Shown: piece by piece, positions 63,214 to 64,000 of the stretch
How positions within the stretch are numbered: position 1 is the first letter of the stretch
Layout of the letters: the number at the start of each line of letters is the position of its first letter
From: Rhizobium aethiopicum
GTDB taxonomy: Bacteria > Pseudomonadota > Alphaproteobacteria > Rhizobiales > Rhizobiaceae
Assembly (NCBI RefSeq): GCF_014197535.1
Contig: NZ_JACIFV010000005.1
Coordinates: 248,001 to 312,000 of the forward strand
Reading direction: 5' to 3'
Length of the DNA: 64,000 nt
Notes under the pieces: generated by a model
Told to the model about the DNA's origin: nothing
What the model saw: the letters and a program-made list of their open reading frames with translations, nothing else
Databases searched by the model: none
Translations under genes and position numbers: made by a program

Positions 63214-64000
63214 ATGCCTGAAAATACCCCCACTGAGACGCCACGCTCGAGATGGTTCTTGGTGCCGATGCAGGCGCTCGTCGCCCCTCTGCTGGCCATG
63301 CCGCGTGCTGCCAAACGCGCGCTCGCCTTGCTGGTGGATTCCGGTCTTTGCGTCCTGACGATCTGGCTGGCTTATTGCTTCCGTCTGAACGAATGGACGG
63401 TGCTAACCGGCGTGCAGTGGTTGCCGGTCTTCGTTTCCTTGTGCATGGCGCTTCCCATCTTCATCGTGATGGGCATGTATCGGGCGATCTTCCGTTATGC
63501 CAACATGGCCGCTTTCATTGCCGTTCTAAAAGCAATTGCGATCTACGGCGTCGCCTTCATGACGATATTTACGGCGCTCAGCGTTCCGGGCGTTCCGAGA
63601 ACCGTCGGCATTCTCCAGCCCTTCCTGCTCTTGATTGCGATCGGCCTGTCACGGTTGGGCATCCGTTATTGGCTCGGGGACACCTACCAGCGTATTCTTC
63701 ACCAGAATACGCTCGCCAAGGTGCTGATCTATGGGGCAGGAAATGCCGGCCGGCAACTCGCCGGCGCTCTGACGAACAGCGCCGAACTCAATGTCGTCGG
63801 TTATCTCGATGATGATCCGCGCCTTAAGGGCGGCATCATGGGCGGTTTGCCGATCTATGACCCGTCGGATCTTCCGGTGCTCGCCGAAGCACTTGGCGTG
63901 CACAATGTGCTTCTTGCTCTTCCATCCGCATCGCGGCAGCGTCGCAATGAAATTCTCGAGCATATCCGCAAAGCCAGGGTGAACGTCCGGACATTGCCGG
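63214..64000 (+). CDS. Polysaccharide biosynthesis protein, WbpM/CapD family (3' partial)
   Basis: Open reading frame continuing past the window end; 262 codons visible. N-terminal hydrophobic region with several helices (ALLVDSGLCVLTIWLAYCF, VFVSLCMALPIFIVMGMY, AIAIYGVAFMTIFTAL) and then the first nucleotide-binding domain (KVLIYGAGNAGRQLAGAL, VVGYLDDDPRLKGG), typical of membrane-bound nucleotide-sugar 4,6-dehydratases. The catalytic SDR domain should lie downstream. Pairing with the sugar transferase suggests UDP-GlcNAc 4,6-dehydratase for QuiNAc synthesis (WreV/lps-beta-like, from memory). Confidence 0.88.
   Translation, partial: MPENTPTETPRSRWFLVPMQALVAPLLAMPRAAKRALALLVDSGLCVLTIWLAYCFRLNEWTVLTGVQWLPVFVSLCMALPIFIVMGMYRAIFRYANMAAFIAVLKAIAIYGVAFMTIFTALSVPGVPRTVGILQPFLLLIAIGLSRLGIRYWLGDTYQRILHQNTLAKVLIYGAGNAGRQLAGALTNSAELNVVGYLDDDPRLKGGIMGGLPIYDPSDLPVLAEALGVHNVLLALPSASRQRRNEILEHIRKARVNVRTLP

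Overview
The window is a high-GC, gene-dense piece of an alphaproteobacterial (rhizobial) plasmid. The strongest evidence is a complete repABC partition/replication operon at 58.5-62.2 kb, with two identical parS-type palindromes and an antisense ctRNA unit between repB and repC. Directly downstream are a sugar transferase and a WbpM-like dehydratase. From memory, this pairing resembles the plasmid-borne lps-beta genes of Rhizobium etli/R. leguminosarum, so a Rhizobium secondary plasmid is the best guess. No rRNA, tRNA, CRISPR array or transposase was seen.

Layout. 0-4.6 kb: a BMP-type nucleoside ABC transporter (first gene cut by the window edge) followed by cytosine deaminase, a pyrimidine salvage unit. 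4.6-7.0 kb: methyltransferase, alpha/beta hydrolase, msrA. 7.2-11.2 kb: a spermidine/iron-like ABC transporter. 11.2-18.4 kb (minus): a CUT1 sugar-type ABC importer with a TIM-barrel isomerase, a Gfo/Idh/MocA oxidoreductase and an inositol monophosphatase-family enzyme, controlled by a divergent LacI regulator with a clear operator. 19.8-27.9 kb: a glycerophosphodiesterase gene facing a seven-gene minus-strand operon (binding protein, two permeases, ATPase, glycerophosphodiesterase, LacI, inositol monophosphatase). The gene order copies ugpBAECQ with two additions and suggests uptake and breakdown of a glycerophosphodiester such as glycerophosphoinositol.

28.1-31.6 kb: YbaK-family deacylase, Tim44-domain membrane protein, 2-hydroxyacid dehydrogenase and a HupE/UreJ protein. 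31.9-38.9 kb: a cytochrome bd operon (GbsR/MarR regulator, cydD, cydC, cydA, cydB, cydX) with a perfect 26-bp palindrome over the regulator's promoter. 38.9-49.3 kb: another CUT1 importer with an AraC regulator, a fused Gfo/Idh-aldo/keto reductase, a VOC protein with an apparent frameshift, an acetyltransferase and two more Gfo/Idh/MocA enzymes. 49.7-57.3 kb: a fumarylacetoacetase-family enzyme, methylmalonyl-CoA mutase, metNIQ methionine importer and a fosmidomycin-resistance-type MFS exporter. 57.6-64 kb: a PraR-like regulator, repABC and the polysaccharide genes, the last running off the window.

Overall this is an accessory catabolic replicon with seven ABC systems (six import-type plus CydDC). 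It is geared to scavenging nucleobases, polyols or sugar derivatives, phosphodiesters and methionine, with a high-affinity oxidase for low oxygen and surface-polysaccharide genes relevant to plant association.
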